A stretch of DNA of 64,000 nucleotides, taken from Leptotrichia hongkongensis (lineage in GTDB: Bacteria; Fusobacteriota; Fusobacteriia; Fusobacteriales; Leptotrichiaceae). A program made the translations under genes and the position numbers. The notes below the pieces were generated by a model. The model was not told where the DNA came from and ran no database searches. It was given only the letters and a program-made list of their open reading frames with translations. The stretch spans positions 744,001 to 808,000 of the forward strand of contig NZ_AP019846.1 of assembly GCF_007990635.1 (NCBI RefSeq), written 5' to 3'. Shown here piece by piece: positions 63,285 through 64,000 of the stretch. Each line of letters starts with the position of its first letter. Within the stretch, counting starts at the first letter, position 1.

Positions 63285-64000
63285 ATGGAAAAAGTAAAAA
63301 AAATTGAAAAAAAAATATTAAAAAAATTAGAGGAAGCTATAAAGGAAGGGATGATATCTGAAAAAGACAAGATTCTTATTGCCTTTTCTGGAGGACCTGA
63401 TTCAGTTTTTCTTTATCATTTTCTTAATTTACTAAAAAATATAATTTCAATAGAGATTTCAATAGTTTATATTAATCATAACTTACGTCATGATGTTGAA
63501 AACGACTTGAAATTTATAAATGATTTTTCAAATTCCAATAATGTTAACTATTATATCGAAAGTGTTGATGTAAAAAAGTATGCAACAAAAAATAAAAAGT
63601 CAATAGAATTGGCAGCAAGGGAATTGAGATATGAGGCTATTGAGACTATTAGAAAAAAGATAGGATATAACAAGATTGCTACAGGCCATAACTTGGATGA
63701 TAATGTAGAGACCTTTATTTTCCGTCTTTTAAGGGGTACATCAGTAACAGGATTAAAAAGTATTCCGAAAATAAGAGAAAATATAGTAAGACCAATTTTA
63801 GATTTTGAAAAAAGTGAAATTTTATCTTTTTTAAAAAATAAAAATTACAAATACATAATTGATTATACTAATAATAAAAATGACTATACAAGAAACTTTA
63901 TCCGAAATAAAATTTTTCCTGATTTCGAAAATATTAACCCTAATTTTAGGCAAAAAATAGATTCTCTGATAAAAGAAATTAATGAAAAAGAAAATTGTAA
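63285..64000 (+). CDS. tilS: tRNA(Ile)-lysidine synthase, 3' end outside window
   Basis: At least 238 aa, running off the window. The PP-loop is SGGPDS (35-40). INHNLRHDVENDLKFINDF, ELAARELRYEA and ATGHNLDDNVETFIFRLLRG match the catalytic domain, and YTRNFIRNKIFP ends the conserved part. It modifies C34 of the CAT-anticodon isoleucine tRNA using lysine and ATP. The ATG is chosen as the first in frame after TAGGAAT. Confidence 0.93.
   Translation, partial: MEKVKKIEKKILKKLEEAIKEGMISEKDKILIAFSGGPDSVFLYHFLNLLKNIISIEISIVYINHNLRHDVENDLKFINDFSNSNNVNYYIESVDVKKYATKNKKSIELAARELRYEAIETIRKKIGYNKIATGHNLDDNVETFIFRLLRGTSVTGLKSIPKIRENIVRPILDFEKSEILSFLKNKNYKYIIDYTNNKNDYTRNFIRNKIFPDFENINPNFRQKIDSLIKEINEKENC

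Overview
The window is very AT-rich, gene-dense DNA that reads with the standard bacterial code and AGGAGG-type ribosome binding sites. Gene content points to an oral Leptotrichia-like fusobacterium: a fused PurL, alpha-glucoside PTS/GH4 genes of the fusobacterial type, many small lipoproteins and DKNYY/YARHG/SH3/excalibur envelope proteins, and a CRISPR repeat ending in GGGGACTAAAAC that closely resembles the direct repeats of Leptotrichia Cas13a (type VI-A) arrays. The genus is inferred from recall, not from a search.

Layout. 0.5-11.2 kb: purine operon purL-(lipoprotein)-purE-(membrane protein)-purC-purF-yciI-like-purM-purN. purH lies at 47.4 kb and purD at 58.7 kb, so the window holds the IMP pathway except purB and purK. 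11.2-12.1 kb: two tiny membrane peptides and a secreted protein. 12.2-26.4 kb: alpha-glucan/maltose genes (malQ, EIICB PTS, GntR regulator, GH4 6-phospho-alpha-glucosidase, GH13 glucosidase), interrupted by an Hsp70/membrane J-like pair, an orphan HsdS-like gene with a decayed methylase, and an EEP-family hydrolase. malQ and the PTS gene share an identical 15-bp operator-like site abutting their -35 boxes. 26.6-27.8 kb: a broken plasmid-type Rep gene. 28-35.9 kb: a second PTS (IIB, IIC) followed by a peptide/glycopeptide catabolic operon (GrdB-like, a degenerate M42, an intact M42, a glycosylasparaginase-family Ntn hydrolase, a PepV-like dipeptidase) and a convergent dicarboxylate symporter. 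37.3-39.6 kb: accessory debris with dispersed repeats, a RelB-like antitoxin carrying a truncated toxin start, and a 307-bp tandem triplication encoding three 59-aa lipoproteins. 41.5-49.7 kb: defence-flavoured region with an AbiF-type HEPN gene and its small structured RNA, a PD-(D/E)XK protein, and a 10-repeat Cas13a-type CRISPR array without cas genes. 49.9-64 kb: secreted proteins, tRNA-Lys, a TcyP-like transporter, tandem TPR genes, purD, mltG and the start of tilS.

The most striking system is at 41.46-42.53 kb. A near-consensus promoter drives a ~66-nt RNA with two hairpins, the second a terminator, immediately followed by an Abi_2/AbiF protein with an RNEIAH HEPN motif. This matches the layout of AbiF toxin/ncRNA systems proposed as ancestors of Cas13, and it sits 7 kb from an orphan Cas13a-type array. 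Other threads are a family of ~105-bp MITE-like repeats (five good copies plus one worn copy), several frameshifted envelope genes, and an M42 paralogue that has lost its metal ligands.
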